From positions 310,001-374,000 of the forward strand of contig CAVYYV010000004.1 of NCBI GenBank assembly GCA_963772815.1: a stretch of 64,000 bases of DNA, written 5' to 3'. This stretch comes from DATFFO01 sp963772815. Lineage in GTDB: Bacteria; Actinomycetota; Acidimicrobiia; Spongiisociales; ZC4RG35. Of the stretch, positions 1-8,912 are shown in pieces. Below the pieces are notes generated by a model. That model ran no database searches. It saw only the letters and a program-made list of their open reading frames with translations, and had not been told where the DNA came from. The translations under genes and the position numbers were made by a program. Positions within the stretch are counted from its first letter, which is position 1. Each line of letters begins with the position of its first letter.

Positions 1-2
1 AT

Positions 3-218
3 GCGATCGATTGGGATGTGGATCCGGACTTCGGCTACCAGGTTGCCACCTCGGTGCCGGGCATAGATGACGTCGAGCTGCTCCAGCCCCGACGCCTTTA
101 CGAGCGCCAGTCCCGCCGCGAAGAGTACCGGGGCATGGTGGAGCGGCTCCAGCGCGAGAGGTCCGACTATCTGGCCTCGTACTCGGCCCTGGATCCCCGG
201 GTGGTGGGCGGGATCTAG
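3..218 (+). CDS. pckA: Phosphoenolpyruvate carboxykinase (ATP), C-terminal end only
   Basis: This is the last 71 codons of a gene whose 5' part lies left of the window; the frame is open from base 3 to a TAG at 216-218. The translation has the FGYQV segment followed by PGIDDVELLQPRRLY, which fits the C-terminal end of ATP-dependent PEP carboxykinases (a pattern of FG-V, PG, then L-PR). A helical, charged tail follows. The enzyme makes PEP from oxaloacetate in gluconeogenesis, which would fit with pfkA and aceE elsewhere in the window. Only the tail is visible, so no catalytic motif (P-loop, metal ligands) can be checked. The call rests on tail similarity alone. Confidence 0.65.
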   Translation, partial: AIDWDVDPDFGYQVATSVPGIDDVELLQPRRLYERQSRREEYRGMVERLQRERSDYLASYSALDPRVVGGI

Positions 219-388
219 GGACGTCGAGCTGAATCGGGGAAGAAACAAACGAGCCGGAAAGGCCGGACTAATCGATTCGGACACCCGGACCTCCCCGAAA
301 GTGCAATTCGACTGCGTCGATGGACTCGCACGGGAACTCGACCCCTTGACCAACCCACCTTGCTGGGCGAATGCCTTGTCCCCCTAGC

Positions 389-706
389 TTGGACGGAGGA
401 GCTGTCTTGGACGCTCACGAGCGAATCGCCGATCGCCTGAAACGACGTACGATCGTCAGCTCCCGCTGCTGAGAAATGCCGGCTCATTGTCAGCAGTGAG
501 AGAAGGCTTACCACGCCGGCCATGTACATGGTCGCCTCTCCAGTGCCCTGAAGACAACAGATCCAAGCGCCGGTCCCTCGGCCGACCGCCCAATGAGCGG
601 ATAGAGAGAGATGGCCATGCCGAAACGCTGCACCCTCGAGAGAAGCGACGGTGGCGATGATGAAGAGCACGCCTGTGGTTATCGCGATCTTTCGAGTCGA
701 GCTCAC
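389..706 (-). pseudogene. Decayed DUF4386-family membrane protein
   Basis: Reading leftward from a GTG at 706, the product begins SSTRKIAITTGVLFIIATVAS, like the first membrane helix of DUF4386 proteins. It later has SLLSLLTMSRHFSAAGADD then FQAIGDSL, which resembles a conserved internal block of that family. Between the two, the expected membrane segments are missing and replaced by a short unrelated stretch. The reading frame then runs into unrelated sequence instead of the remaining C-terminal helices. The whole recognisable part is about 105 codons, while family members are usually over 200. I read this as a gene with an internal deletion and lost 3' end. The flanks (219-388 and 707-934) contain nothing I can assign. 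Confidence 0.5.
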
Positions 707-934
707 CTCTTGGATGCCCCATGGCCGATGATCTCCATCGAGGCACAACTACCTACACGCAGATAGAGGACAACGACCCGTTGGTGGTCCCCACTTCGGT
801 ACTTGCTGAGTGGGTTTGACGGGTGTGACTAGCCGGAAGGTGCGGGTCGATTCTTCCTACCAACTGGTGGCAGGACCCAATGTCGGAGGCGAGGGGGCCC
901 CAAACCCGGGAGTCTGGTCTTGACTCACTTCCCG

Positions 935-1564
935 TCAAGCCGGATCGGGCTGTATTGCCACCAAAGTTCCCGATTCAACCGTGATCGTGGCAACGGGACC
1001 GGCGAAGAGATTGGACACTCCCCGGGTGGACCCGGGCCACAGTGTCTCGCCCGCCAGGTTCCAGCGCAGCCCGCTGGTGGATACGTTGCGGGCGGGTTCC
1101 TCGACTGCCAGCAGGGTGAGGGTGGATCCCGCGGTGCCGTGCAGGGTCGTACCGCCGCGGATCACTCTGACCCGGGCCCGGGATGCCACCCATTCCAATT
1201 CCACTCCGGCCCAGCGTTTCGAAGTGAGAAGCATCATCGTTCCCATCAGATGGTCGAACCGTCCTGCTTGCCCACCCAGGACGGTGATCTGGAGCGGGTC
1301 TCGCTTCATGGCCGATTCCAGGGCCAGCTCGAGGTCGGTGGCATCCTTGTCGGGGGAGTAGCGCTCCAGGGTGGCTGTGGTGACCTCGAGCGCCTGATCG
1401 CCCACCGAGTCCATGTCGCCCACTACCAGATCGACGTCCAGTCCCAGTGACAGGGCCTGGTCGAGGCCGGAGTCGGCCGCGATCAGGTAGGCATTGTCTG
1501 GGATCTCTCCCAGCGTCCAGGCCGGGATGGGCTCGCCCCCCGCGAACACGATCACTGTGTTCAT
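935..1564 (-). CDS. Thiamine pyrophosphokinase (thiamine diphosphokinase)
   Basis: 209 aa, a normal length for bacterial thiamine pyrophosphokinase, which transfers pyrophosphate from ATP to thiamine to make the cofactor ThDP. Visible motifs are AADSG (residues 29-33), the metal-binding GDMDS (49-53) and PDKDATDLE (71-79), followed by GRFDH near residue 103, all family signatures. The C-terminal half is the beta-rich thiamine-binding domain. The ATG at 1564 is the only start that keeps the N-terminal strand MNTVIVFAGG. It lies downstream of the S9 peptidase on the same strand but is separated from it by a strong hairpin terminator. ThDP is the cofactor of AceE at 30.7-33.4 kb, though the genes are not linked. 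No TPP riboswitch-like leader is visible. Confidence 0.9.
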   Translation of the reverse strand: MNTVIVFAGGEPIPAWTLGEIPDNAYLIAADSGLDQALSLGLDVDLVVGDMDSVGDQALEVTTATLERYSPDKDATDLELALESAMKRDPLQITVLGGQAGRFDHLMGTMMLLTSKRWAGVELEWVASRARVRVIRGGTTLHGTAGSTLTLLAVEEPARNVSTSGLRWNLAGETLWPGSTRGVSNLFAGPVATITVESGTLVAIQPDPA

Positions 1565-1596
1565 GGCCGGGTCGAGGTGGGAGCAGGGGGTGAATC

Positions 1597-1632
1597 ACAA
1601 AATCGTCTTACGCGCGCTGCTGCGCGTAAGAC
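1597..1632 (-). terminator. Intrinsic terminator of the S9 peptidase gene
   Basis: Perfect 11-bp inverted repeat, arms 1605-1615 and 1622-1632, with a 6-nt loop. On the minus strand the hairpin is followed by a short T-run (complement of the CAAAATC at 1598-1604). It lies 39 bases beyond the stop codon of the minus-strand peptidase gene at 1671, in the position expected for its rho-independent terminator. Confidence 0.7.
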
Positions 1633-1670
1633 CTCGACCTCGAGTTCAGGTTGAGGGTAGATCGCCGGGC

Positions 1671-3620
1671 TCACAGCCATCGCTCCAGCCAGGCGAGGAA
1701 CTCGCCGTACCAGTGGATCGAGTTCGCCCGGGACAGGATCCAATGGTTCTCATCGGGATAGGCCACCAGGCGAGCCGGGACACCTTTGGCAACCAGGATC
1801 CCGTACAGCTCCAGGCCCTGGGTGAGCGGAACTCGCTCGTCTCGGTGGCCGTGGATGACGAGGGTGGGAGTGGAATAGCCATCGGCGTGGGCGGCCGGGC
1901 TCCAGCGTTGCACGGTGTCGAGGTCCTCCCACACCTCGGCCCCATAGGCGCGACGCCGCCCGAACGTTAGGTCGGAGGCATACATGCCGGGAAGGTTGGT
2001 CACTGCGGCATGGGCGATCGCGCAGGCATACCGGTCGGTCTGGGAGGTGATCCAGGCGGTGAGGTAGCCGCCGTAGGAGCCACCCGTCACCGCCACCCGG
2101 TTCTGGTCGGCCAACCCGGCTCCGATGAGATGGTCGGTGGCGGCCTCGATGTCGCGAAAAGGCAGGTCTCCCCAGGCGGCATGGATCGACCGGGTGAAGT
2201 CCTCCCCCCAGCCGGTCGAACCGTGGAAGTTGACATGGGCGATGCGGTAGCCCGCGGCGGCGATGCTCTGGGCGTTCCACCGCCAGTGCCAGGTGTCGCC
2301 GAACACCCCATGGGGCCCACCGTGGATCATGTGAACCAGGGGCAAGGCCTGTTCGGGATCGGCACCGGGTGGGTCGATGAGCCACATCTGGATCGGATCG
2401 CGGTCGGCCCCTTCCATCACCAGCTCCCGCACCCCGCCCAGCTCGATTTCGTTCAAGGCCTGAGCGGTGAAGTCGGTGACGGCCTCGGTCTTGTCCGATG
2501 CCGATTGGCCGGCGCCGAGCCGGTGGATCTCGGGTGGCGACGACAAGGATTGGAACACGACATAGATGGTTCCGTCGGGAGCGACGGTCGGTGAGCTCAC
2601 CCAACCCTGATCGGTCAGCGGCTCGACCGAGCCCTGTCCGCCCGGTATCCGGAAGAGGCGGCAGCGCCCCGCATCCTCGGCGAGCGCCAGGAGTCGAGCC
2701 TGGTCGTCGAAGACCCAGCCCCGCGGTGACAGCTCCCATCCGGGCACGAGTCTCTCCTCGGTTCCGTCGGCCAGATCACGACGGATCAGCTGCGTCTGGC
2801 AGGCGTAGAAGTCGGGCTCTGCCTGATAGCCGTACACGACGGCGGTGCCATCTGGGGTGAAGCGGGGCCTGCTGCTATGGCCGTCGCGGCCGCGGTCGAG
2901 GCGTTGCAGGTTCGATCCGTCGGCGTCCATGAGGAACAAGGACCAGCACAGGCGTCGGTGGGGAGGCGACGAGTCGTCTGCCACGAACGCGACCAGTGAG
3001 CCGTCGGGTGATATATCCAGCTCGTCGATGGTCTCGTTGGTGTTGGGCCAGGCCCAAAAGCGGGTCGCTCCCGGCGTGAGGTCGGTCACGTGACCCGAGT
3101 CCGGCTCGATACGGACCGGGTGATAGACGTGTTCGAGCCACATGTCCCAATACCGGTACGTGGCGTCTTCGGTGGTTCGGGCAGATACCTTGTCGTTCTC
3201 GGGCTGGTAGGAGGCGGTGCCCTCCAGGGTGGGCCGATCGCGTCTGAGCACGGCCAGGGCAGCGAGGCTCCCGTCGGGCGCCCAGCGGACTCCGATCGCC
3301 CCCAGGGGCAGGTCTGTTACACGCCGGGCCTCGCCTCCGTCCAGGGGTTGAACCTGGATCTGACGGTGATCTTCGACCTTCTCCAGGTAAGCGATGGCGC
3401 TTTGGTCGCGGGACACGGCGAAGCCCGAGATGGCGCCGCTGGCGAAGCGGCGTTTCTCCCCGCTGTGGGGGTCGATTCGCCACAGTGTGGTCGACGTCTC
3501 GCCCTCGCCGTGAGTCGTGACGGGCACGAGCAGTCGGCCGTCACCGACCACAAGGGGAGAGCCGACACGAGGTATGGACCACAGGGTCTCGGGTGTGAGT
3601 GAGGTCATGGTCGCGATCAT
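1671..3620 (-). CDS. S9 family peptidase (prolyl oligopeptidase / acylaminoacyl peptidase type)
   Basis: 649 aa from the ATG at 3620. The N-terminal two thirds is a WD-like beta-propeller (repeated segments such as ISPDGSLVAFVADD and FTPDGTAVVYG). The last 250 residues form an alpha/beta hydrolase with the nucleophile Ser in GGSYGG (about residue 515), Asp in HRDERVP (about 594) and His in PDENHW (about 626), the full triad of family S9C. No signal peptide is seen, so it is probably cytoplasmic and trims short peptides. The frame is open further upstream to 3755 but that would run into the divergent pfkA gene. The 3620 ATG has an AGGCGG about 8 bases upstream and starts just before a conserved-looking propeller strand. 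Monocistronic, with its own terminator. Confidence 0.88.
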   Translation of the reverse strand: MIATMTSLTPETLWSIPRVGSPLVVGDGRLLVPVTTHGEGETSTTLWRIDPHSGEKRRFASGAISGFAVSRDQSAIAYLEKVEDHRQIQVQPLDGGEARRVTDLPLGAIGVRWAPDGSLAALAVLRRDRPTLEGTASYQPENDKVSARTTEDATYRYWDMWLEHVYHPVRIEPDSGHVTDLTPGATRFWAWPNTNETIDELDISPDGSLVAFVADDSSPPHRRLCWSLFLMDADGSNLQRLDRGRDGHSSRPRFTPDGTAVVYGYQAEPDFYACQTQLIRRDLADGTEERLVPGWELSPRGWVFDDQARLLALAEDAGRCRLFRIPGGQGSVEPLTDQGWVSSPTVAPDGTIYVVFQSLSSPPEIHRLGAGQSASDKTEAVTDFTAQALNEIELGGVRELVMEGADRDPIQMWLIDPPGADPEQALPLVHMIHGGPHGVFGDTWHWRWNAQSIAAAGYRIAHVNFHGSTGWGEDFTRSIHAAWGDLPFRDIEAATDHLIGAGLADQNRVAVTGGSYGGYLTAWITSQTDRYACAIAHAAVTNLPGMYASDLTFGRRRAYGAEVWEDLDTVQRWSPAAHADGYSTPTLVIHGHRDERVPLTQGLELYGILVAKGVPARLVAYPDENHWILSRANSIHWYGEFLAWLERWL

Positions 3621-3718
3621 GACACAACCCGCCTCGGTCCGAGGATTCCCGCTGGCCACGGTGCCTGCTCGGAGCACCCACAACAACCGGCCAGGGTCGG
3701 GCCGGTACGCTGGCGAGA

Positions 3719-4804
3719 ATGCCGATCGGAGTGCTGACAAGCGGCGGCGACGCACCGGGGATGAATGCCGCTATCAGGGCGGTAACCAAAGTGGCCGCAT
3801 CCCGGGACATGCCGGTGTGGGGAGTCGAGAACGGCTATGACGGTCTCATCGACGGCGTCTTTCGTCCCCTCACGCGCCGGGTGGGCAAGAACGCTGCACT
3901 CAGCCCGCTCGCCGAGGTGGAATATTCAGGGGGGCTGGGCGGAACGATGTTGGGAACGGCCCGGTGCAAGCGCTTCTACACCCGCGAGGGCCGGGCTCAA
4001 GCGGCTCGCACGGTCGAGGACTACTCGCTGGATGGGCTGGTCGTGATCGGGGGGAACGGATCGATGGAGGGAGCCCACCTGCTGGCCGCCGAGCAGGGGG
4101 TGGCGGTGGTCGGGATCCCCGCCTCGATCGACAACGACATCGGGTTGACCCGTGAGGCGGTCGGGGTCGACACGGCGCTCAACACCATCGTCGACGCCTG
4201 CGACCGCATCTCGGACACGGCCCGATCGCACCATCGCGCATTCGTGGTGGAGGTGATGGGGCGCAACTCGGGTTACCTGGCCATGGCGGCAGCGGTGGCG
4301 ACGGCTGCCGACGCGGTGCTCCTCCCCGAGCAAGGCCGGAGCGCAGACGAGATCGTCGCATCGGTGGTCGAGGCACTCCGAAAGAGCTTCGCCGCCAGCC
4401 GGGACAAGACCCGGGTGATGATCCTGAAGGCGGAGGGGGTCCAGATCGCCACCGAGGAGCTGGTGGATCGGGTTCGGGTCGAGCTGGGCGAGAACCTGGA
4501 GGTAGAGGTCCGGGCCACCATCCTCGGGCACCTGGTTCGGGGCGGCAACGCCTCCTTCCGGGATCGACTGCTGGCGGGACGCTTCGGCCTGGTGGCGGTC
4601 AACGCGCTCAGGGACGGGCACAGCGACGTCATGGTGGGCTGGAACCTGGGAGGGCCTGGTCTCGAGACCTCGGACAGTTGGATCCGGCTGTTTCCGATCA
4701 GCGAGGTACTGGAGGAAACCAGGGCCCTCCTGGATGGCACCAGCCAGGTGACCATGGACCGGGTGCGCAGGATGGAGGCCATCCAGGGCGTGCTCTCCAT
4801 CTGA
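3719..4804 (+). CDS. pfkA: 6-phosphofructokinase
   Basis: 361 aa phosphofructokinase of the PfkA superfamily: N-terminal GVLTSGGDAPGMNAAIRA (residues 4-21), the phosphate-donor loop GGNGSMEGA (about 115-123), the fructose-6-phosphate/catalytic loop PASIDND, and the MGRNSGYLA block. It phosphorylates fructose 6-phosphate in glycolysis. The donor is not certain. ATP enzymes usually have GGDGS and PGTIDND and pyrophosphate enzymes GGDDT and PKTIDND; this protein has GGNGS and PASIDND. The small residues (G, A) at the donor-selecting positions favour ATP. Start ATG at 3719 is preceded by a weak purine stretch. Divergent from the S9 peptidase with about 98 bp between, which must hold both promoters. 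Confidence 0.88.
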   Translation: MPIGVLTSGGDAPGMNAAIRAVTKVAASRDMPVWGVENGYDGLIDGVFRPLTRRVGKNAALSPLAEVEYSGGLGGTMLGTARCKRFYTREGRAQAARTVEDYSLDGLVVIGGNGSMEGAHLLAAEQGVAVVGIPASIDNDIGLTREAVGVDTALNTIVDACDRISDTARSHHRAFVVEVMGRNSGYLAMAAAVATAADAVLLPEQGRSADEIVASVVEALRKSFAASRDKTRVMILKAEGVQIATEELVDRVRVELGENLEVEVRATILGHLVRGGNASFRDRLLAGRFGLVAVNALRDGHSDVMVGWNLGGPGLETSDSWIRLFPISEVLEETRALLDGTSQVTMDRVRRMEAIQGVLSI

Positions 4805-4954
4805 GGTTGTATCGGGGCGCTGCCTCAACACCTTCTTGGGACCATGACGAACCCTTTCTCCGGTCATGGACGGCGGCGAACCGCACACCGACGGCGGGCG
4901 TCCAAAGAACGGATGGGGCGCTTCCCATCGTCGAAGGACAATCCGGGGCGAATC

Positions 4955-6154
4955 TCAGGTGATGCGAGGTTGGAGGAGATCAGCGGCGTGGCGGAGGCGC
5001 TGCACCACTTGGTCAGGGGAGTCGCCGACACCGAAGACGAAGCCCAGGTAACGATCCCCCTCGGGGAGGCTGTGCACGCGGGTGCCGGGTGGAACGGTGA
5101 TGTCGACCTCGGTGATGCCTTCGGCCCGGCGCGCGGCGGATGTGCCGTCCATCCCGACGAAGGTCCCGGTTCGTGGGATGGGCAACATCATGACCCCGCT
5201 CGGGCGGGGCTGAAGATGGGCGCTGGGCGGCGTCCCGAGAGCGGTGGCGAGAATCATCTCCTCCAGAGAAGTGCTCGTCAGCCCGAAGTGGAGTGAGCGT
5301 CCGCACAGGCCGCCGATAGATCTGGCGGCTATCTCCAATAGGTGGACCCGTCCCTCGGGATCTACCCGGGCTTCGGCGTGAATCGGCCCGTGGTTCAATC
5401 CCAGGGCTTTGACGCCGGCTTCGACGGTGCGCTCCAGCTCGGAGAGCACCGAAGGTGGTTGGAGCGAAGGAGTCACCAGCAGGGTCTCCTCGAAGGTAGG
5501 CCCAGGGGGTGTGTCGGGTTTGTCGAAGATCGCCAGGACGGTGAGAACTCCCCTCACCACCAACCCCTCGAGGGCGACTTCGGTCCCATCGACATAGGCC
5601 TCGGCCAGCAGGGGACCTGCCTCTCCGAGTTGGTGGGCGATGGCCCTGACGCGCGTCACGGCTGCGGGAAGGTCGGCGGGGCGATCCACCCGAACCACAC
5701 CCTGAGATGCGGTGGCCGTGCGAGGCTTGAGCACGAGGGGAAAACCCACGGTGGCGGCTTCGGCTGGGTTGTCGCCCACCGTTGCGAATCGCGGCTGGAG
5801 TACCTCGGCTCTGGCCAGCAGGCGCCGCATCTCCAGCTTGTCGCGCGTGGCTCGGGCGGCTCGGGCGGGATGATGTTGGAGGCCCAGGCGCTCCGACGCC
5901 AGAGCGGCGGTCACCACTCCCGCCTCATCGGCGGCCACGACGGCGTCGATCGGCGTCCGATCTGCCAGGTCCACTATTGCCCGTGCGGCACCCTCCGGGT
6001 CGCGGCAGTCGATGCGCACGAAGCGTTCGCCCAAATCGAGTGGCGGGTCGATTTCGGAGGCGATGGCGAGCTCGACGCCCAGCGAGTCGGCCGCGGCAAC
6101 GAAGTCGGCGGTTCGATATGAGGAGGTTGGGAGCACTACCAGTATGCGTGCCAT
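4955..6154 (-). CDS. ATP-grasp domain protein (carboxylate-amine ligase-like)
   Basis: 399 aa from the ATG at 6154 (MARILVVLPTSSYR). The N-terminal 100 residues form a Rossmann-like pre-ATP-grasp domain. Then comes an ATP-grasp fold with DKLEMRRLLA, FPLVLKPRTATASQGV (the ATP-binding Lys strand and flexible loop), EAYVDGTEVALEGLV, and GPIHAEARVDPEGRVHLLEIAARSIGG, where E and the following residues give the metal-binding site. This architecture is shared with biotin carboxylase-like and dipeptide ligase-like ATP-grasp enzymes (for example BacD or L-amino-acid ligases). The substrate cannot be deduced. The open frame extends to 6337 but that portion overlaps the divergent nfu gene and is not protein-like. 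Convergent with pfkA; the 150-bp gap holds a 7-bp stem (4842-4848/4863-4869) of doubtful value. Confidence 0.78.
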   Translation of the reverse strand: MARILVVLPTSSYRTADFVAAADSLGVELAIASEIDPPLDLGERFVRIDCRDPEGAARAIVDLADRTPIDAVVAADEAGVVTAALASERLGLQHHPARAARATRDKLEMRRLLARAEVLQPRFATVGDNPAEAATVGFPLVLKPRTATASQGVVRVDRPADLPAAVTRVRAIAHQLGEAGPLLAEAYVDGTEVALEGLVVRGVLTVLAIFDKPDTPPGPTFEETLLVTPSLQPPSVLSELERTVEAGVKALGLNHGPIHAEARVDPEGRVHLLEIAARSIGGLCGRSLHFGLTSTSLEEMILATALGTPPSAHLQPRPSGVMMLPIPRTGTFVGMDGTSAARRAEGITEVDITVPPGTRVHSLPEGDRYLGFVFGVGDSPDQVVQRLRHAADLLQPRIT

Positions 6155-6206
6155 GAGGGGAGAGGGTGTGGTTACGGAACACCCGCCGGGTAGCATGGTC
6201 TCACAC

Positions 6207-6818
6207 ATGACCGATAACGTGCTCACGATCGATTCCCAGGCGCTGGACATGATTGTCCAGCTACGTGACCAGGAGCCCGGAGAGGACGAATACGCGCTGT
6301 CCGTGGCCGTCGCCGGTATCCAGGGCGTGCAGTTCAACTACGACCTGGCGTTCGTGCCTGTGAGCGACAAGACCGACTCGCAGCTGCTCGAGCGCCACGG
6401 CGATCTCGCCGTCATCATTCCGAAGGGCGACGTAGAGAAACTGCGCGGGGCGTCGTTGGAGCTGACCGACCAGGGGCTGTCGATGAACAACCCCAACAAC
6501 CCGGCTCCACCGCCCATGGCGGCACCCAAAGGTGATCTGAGCGGGCCGCTGGCAGACCGAGTCCAACAGGTGCTGGTCGACCAGGTCAACCCCGCCATCG
6601 CCGCCCATGGTGGTGGAGCCGAGCTGGTATCGGTCGACGCCGACACTGCCTATCTGCGGCTCTTCGGCGGCTGTCAGGGTTGCGGCATGGCCCAGGTCAC
6701 CCTCAAGCAGGGTATCGAGCGGATCCTGATCGAGGCGATCCCCGAACTTGTCTCAGTGGTCGATGTGACCGACCACGCTTCCGGCGACAACCCCTACTAC
6801 CAGCAGTCCAAGAAGTAG
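6207..6818 (+). CDS. NfuA-like Fe-S cluster carrier (NifU C-terminal domain protein)
   Basis: 203 aa from the ATG at 6207; an ATG at 6195 would add four residues. The first 95 residues resemble a degenerate A-type (IscA/HesB) scaffold without its cysteines. A Pro-rich linker (about 97-108) leads to a NifU C-terminal domain with the cluster-binding CQGC at residues 156-159 inside FGGCQGCGMAQVTLKQGIE. This is the NfuA domain order, in which the protein stores or delivers a 4Fe-4S cluster to target enzymes. Possible clients in the window are the radical SAM protein, the AdnAB nuclease domains and the RecB-family nuclease. Divergent from the ATP-grasp gene with 52 bp between. No clear Shine-Dalgarno precedes either start. 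Confidence 0.85.
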   Translation: MTDNVLTIDSQALDMIVQLRDQEPGEDEYALSVAVAGIQGVQFNYDLAFVPVSDKTDSQLLERHGDLAVIIPKGDVEKLRGASLELTDQGLSMNNPNNPAPPPMAAPKGDLSGPLADRVQQVLVDQVNPAIAAHGGGAELVSVDADTAYLRLFGGCQGCGMAQVTLKQGIERILIEAIPELVSVVDVTDHASGDNPYYQQSKK

Positions 6819-6872
6819 GTGTCGGTGGCCGGGAGCGGGGAACCGAACCCAGCACCGGAGCGTCTCTAACCC

Positions 6873-8912
6873 GTGCGCAAAGCCCATCCCGGACTTCCCA
6901 TCCTCGTGGGCATCATCGCCTTGTGGCTCTCACTGCCGGCCATGGCCGGCGAGCCTGCCGTGCTCGCCCAGAGCGGTCCCGATCTACAGGCGACTGTCGG
7001 GTTGGACGGAGTCACGTCCCCGGGCCGACCTTCCACGGTCTCCGCCACCATCTCGAGCCCTGTTCTCGTGTCGGGCCGACTCGTGGTCACCGGGGCGGGA
7101 ATGTCCATCAGCCGCGTCGTGGAGGTGCCGGCTGGGGGTCGGCAGCTATACGAGCTGGGCGTGCCGGCTCTAACCGACGGCACCAGGCTGACGGTGTCTT
7201 TGACCGATGGAGGCAATCATGTCCTCGCCTCTCAGGTTGTGACGGTGAGATCGTCCCAGGACGAGATGGTTGTCGGAGTCATGGGCGCCGAGCAGTTGAT
7301 CGCCACCCTGGGCAGGGTGCGAACCATCGTCACGGATCGGCCGGTCGATCCCCTATCGGTGCCTTCCGACACCCTGACCACCACGTTCGACGTTCTCGAT
7401 TACCTGGTGCTGGTGGACGAGTCGCGTCTCGATGACGCGTTGGCGTGGGCCCGGGGCGGCGGCCGGCTGGTGCTGCGAGCCGACTCCCCTGGCGCGGCCG
7501 GGCTGGCCGTGACCCCCCTGCCGACCGGCGTGGATGGGGTCACCTCGGTGGCCCTGGTCAGCGGCCGCCTGATCCTGGTAAGAGACCTGGAGTCGCGGAC
7601 AGCCGACGACTGGGCTTCCATCCTCCGTCCGACGAGCCTCCGCCTGGCCAATTCCCCGGAATCGGGAGGGCTCAGCCGGGGCGGAGGCCTGCTGCAGGCC
7701 GCCTCCGAGTCGGGCAGCCGCCAGGTTCCGTCCCTGCCGTGGCTCCTGTTTGCCATCCTGGGGTTCGCCGTCGTGGTGGGACCGGTCAACTTCCTCGTAC
7801 TGGGCCGGCTTGGAAAACGAGATTGGGCCTGGGTGACGATCCCTGGCTTGGCCCTCCTGGCGGTGATCGGGTTCTGGGTTGCGGGGCGCCAGCGGATAGC
7901 GGGGACCAACGTGACTCATGCATCGCTCGTCGTGGCCGACGGCGCCGTGAGGGCCCAGTCGGCCGTGATGGTGGCCGCCGGGACGGCCGGTGAGCGTACG
8001 GTCGCTTTCGATCCGGCGGCACACATCTATCCAGAGCGGTCCTCGATGGGTGGGAGCGGGGCCGAGTTGCGCATCGAGGGCGAGAACCGGGCGGGTCTGA
8101 CCCTGGATCAGCTCGGCTTCATGGGCATTGGCATCTTGGAGGACGACGCTTCCTTCGATGCTCCCGAGGTCTCGATCACGGGAGGCAGCGTGGAGGTGAC
8201 CAACGGCTCGACCCTCGACTACTGGGGGTGGGGCGTAGTGGGTGGTGGCCGAACGATCGTGGCCCCGTCGCACCTGGCTCCCGGGGCCAACGCGAGCTTG
8301 GGGTTGTCGCAGGCAAACTCACAGCCGGGGTTCAGCTTCATCGACGCCGTAGTCAACGGGCTCCAGCTGTGGGACGACCCGGATCGGACGAATAGCTTGT
8401 GGCCGTTCGCGCAGGTACTCACTTCTTCGATCGACGAGGGCTGGTGGTACTTCGTTGGCATGACCGATCAGTACGAGCCTGACGTGACCGTCAACGGTGT
8501 CAAGGCGATCATGCCCGGCACGACCATGGTCCTGGTGAGGATCGCCGACATCGGGCCCGAGGGGGGCAGCGCCGGTAGCGTGGGCGCCCAGGTGGTGGGG
8601 ACGGGATTCATCAACTGGTTGGACTGGAGCAATCAGAGAGTCATAGCGACCGACCAGTTGACGGTCGGTTTCCTGCTCCCCAATCCCACCTTGTCTCCTC
8701 GATTGCGCGACACCCTCCAATTCGGAGTGGCGCCGAGCCAGTACCTGGCCTGGGATTGGGCGAGAGCGGAGTTCACCGACATCGAGAGGAACGACGTCCT
8801 GGCTGAGAGCATGATCTCACCCGACGGCCAGGTATATGTTCGGCTCATGGGCCAGGAGTTGGGTGACAACCCTTTCAGCCCAGACTCGCTCAGCCTGGAG
8901 TGGGGCACATGA
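6873..8912 (+). CDS. Secreted/membrane protein opening the MoxR-VWA operon
   Basis: 679 aa from a GTG at 6873; an in-frame TAA at 6867 rules out any earlier start. Residues 1-33 are a signal peptide (positive MRKAHPG, hydrophobic core, AMA/VLA cleavage sites). The next 260 residues are an extracytoplasmic region with beta-sandwich-like N-terminal part and a segment (LVLVDESRLDDALAWARGGGRLVL) like the Rossmann-type sensor found in DUF4350 or glutamine-amidotransferase-like proteins. Two membrane helices follow (about 288-311 and 320-338), then a second large extracytoplasmic domain of unknown fold. No enzyme motif is visible. It overlaps the ABC ATPase gene by ATGA, so it is probably a stable partner of that transporter. 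I do not recognise a named family. Confidence 0.75.
   Translation: MRKAHPGLPILVGIIALWLSLPAMAGEPAVLAQSGPDLQATVGLDGVTSPGRPSTVSATISSPVLVSGRLVVTGAGMSISRVVEVPAGGRQLYELGVPALTDGTRLTVSLTDGGNHVLASQVVTVRSSQDEMVVGVMGAEQLIATLGRVRTIVTDRPVDPLSVPSDTLTTTFDVLDYLVLVDESRLDDALAWARGGGRLVLRADSPGAAGLAVTPLPTGVDGVTSVALVSGRLILVRDLESRTADDWASILRPTSLRLANSPESGGLSRGGGLLQAASESGSRQVPSLPWLLFAILGFAVVVGPVNFLVLGRLGKRDWAWVTIPGLALLAVIGFWVAGRQRIAGTNVTHASLVVADGAVRAQSAVMVAAGTAGERTVAFDPAAHIYPERSSMGGSGAELRIEGENRAGLTLDQLGFMGIGILEDDASFDAPEVSITGGSVEVTNGSTLDYWGWGVVGGGRTIVAPSHLAPGANASLGLSQANSQPGFSFIDAVVNGLQLWDDPDRTNSLWPFAQVLTSSIDEGWWYFVGMTDQYEPDVTVNGVKAIMPGTTMVLVRIADIGPEGGSAGSVGAQVVGTGFINWLDWSNQRVIATDQLTVGFLLPNPTLSPRLRDTLQFGVAPSQYLAWDWARAEFTDIERNDVLAESMISPDGQVYVRLMGQELGDNPFSPDSLSLEWGT

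Noticed and set aside
753..938. Small minus-strand open frame between the pseudogene and the thiamine gene
   Set aside because: Composition and lack of any motif or ribosome-binding site give no support.
1565..1670. TPP riboswitch near the thiamine pyrophosphokinase gene
   Set aside because: No CTGAGA-type thi box; the only structure there is the terminator of the upstream peptidase gene.
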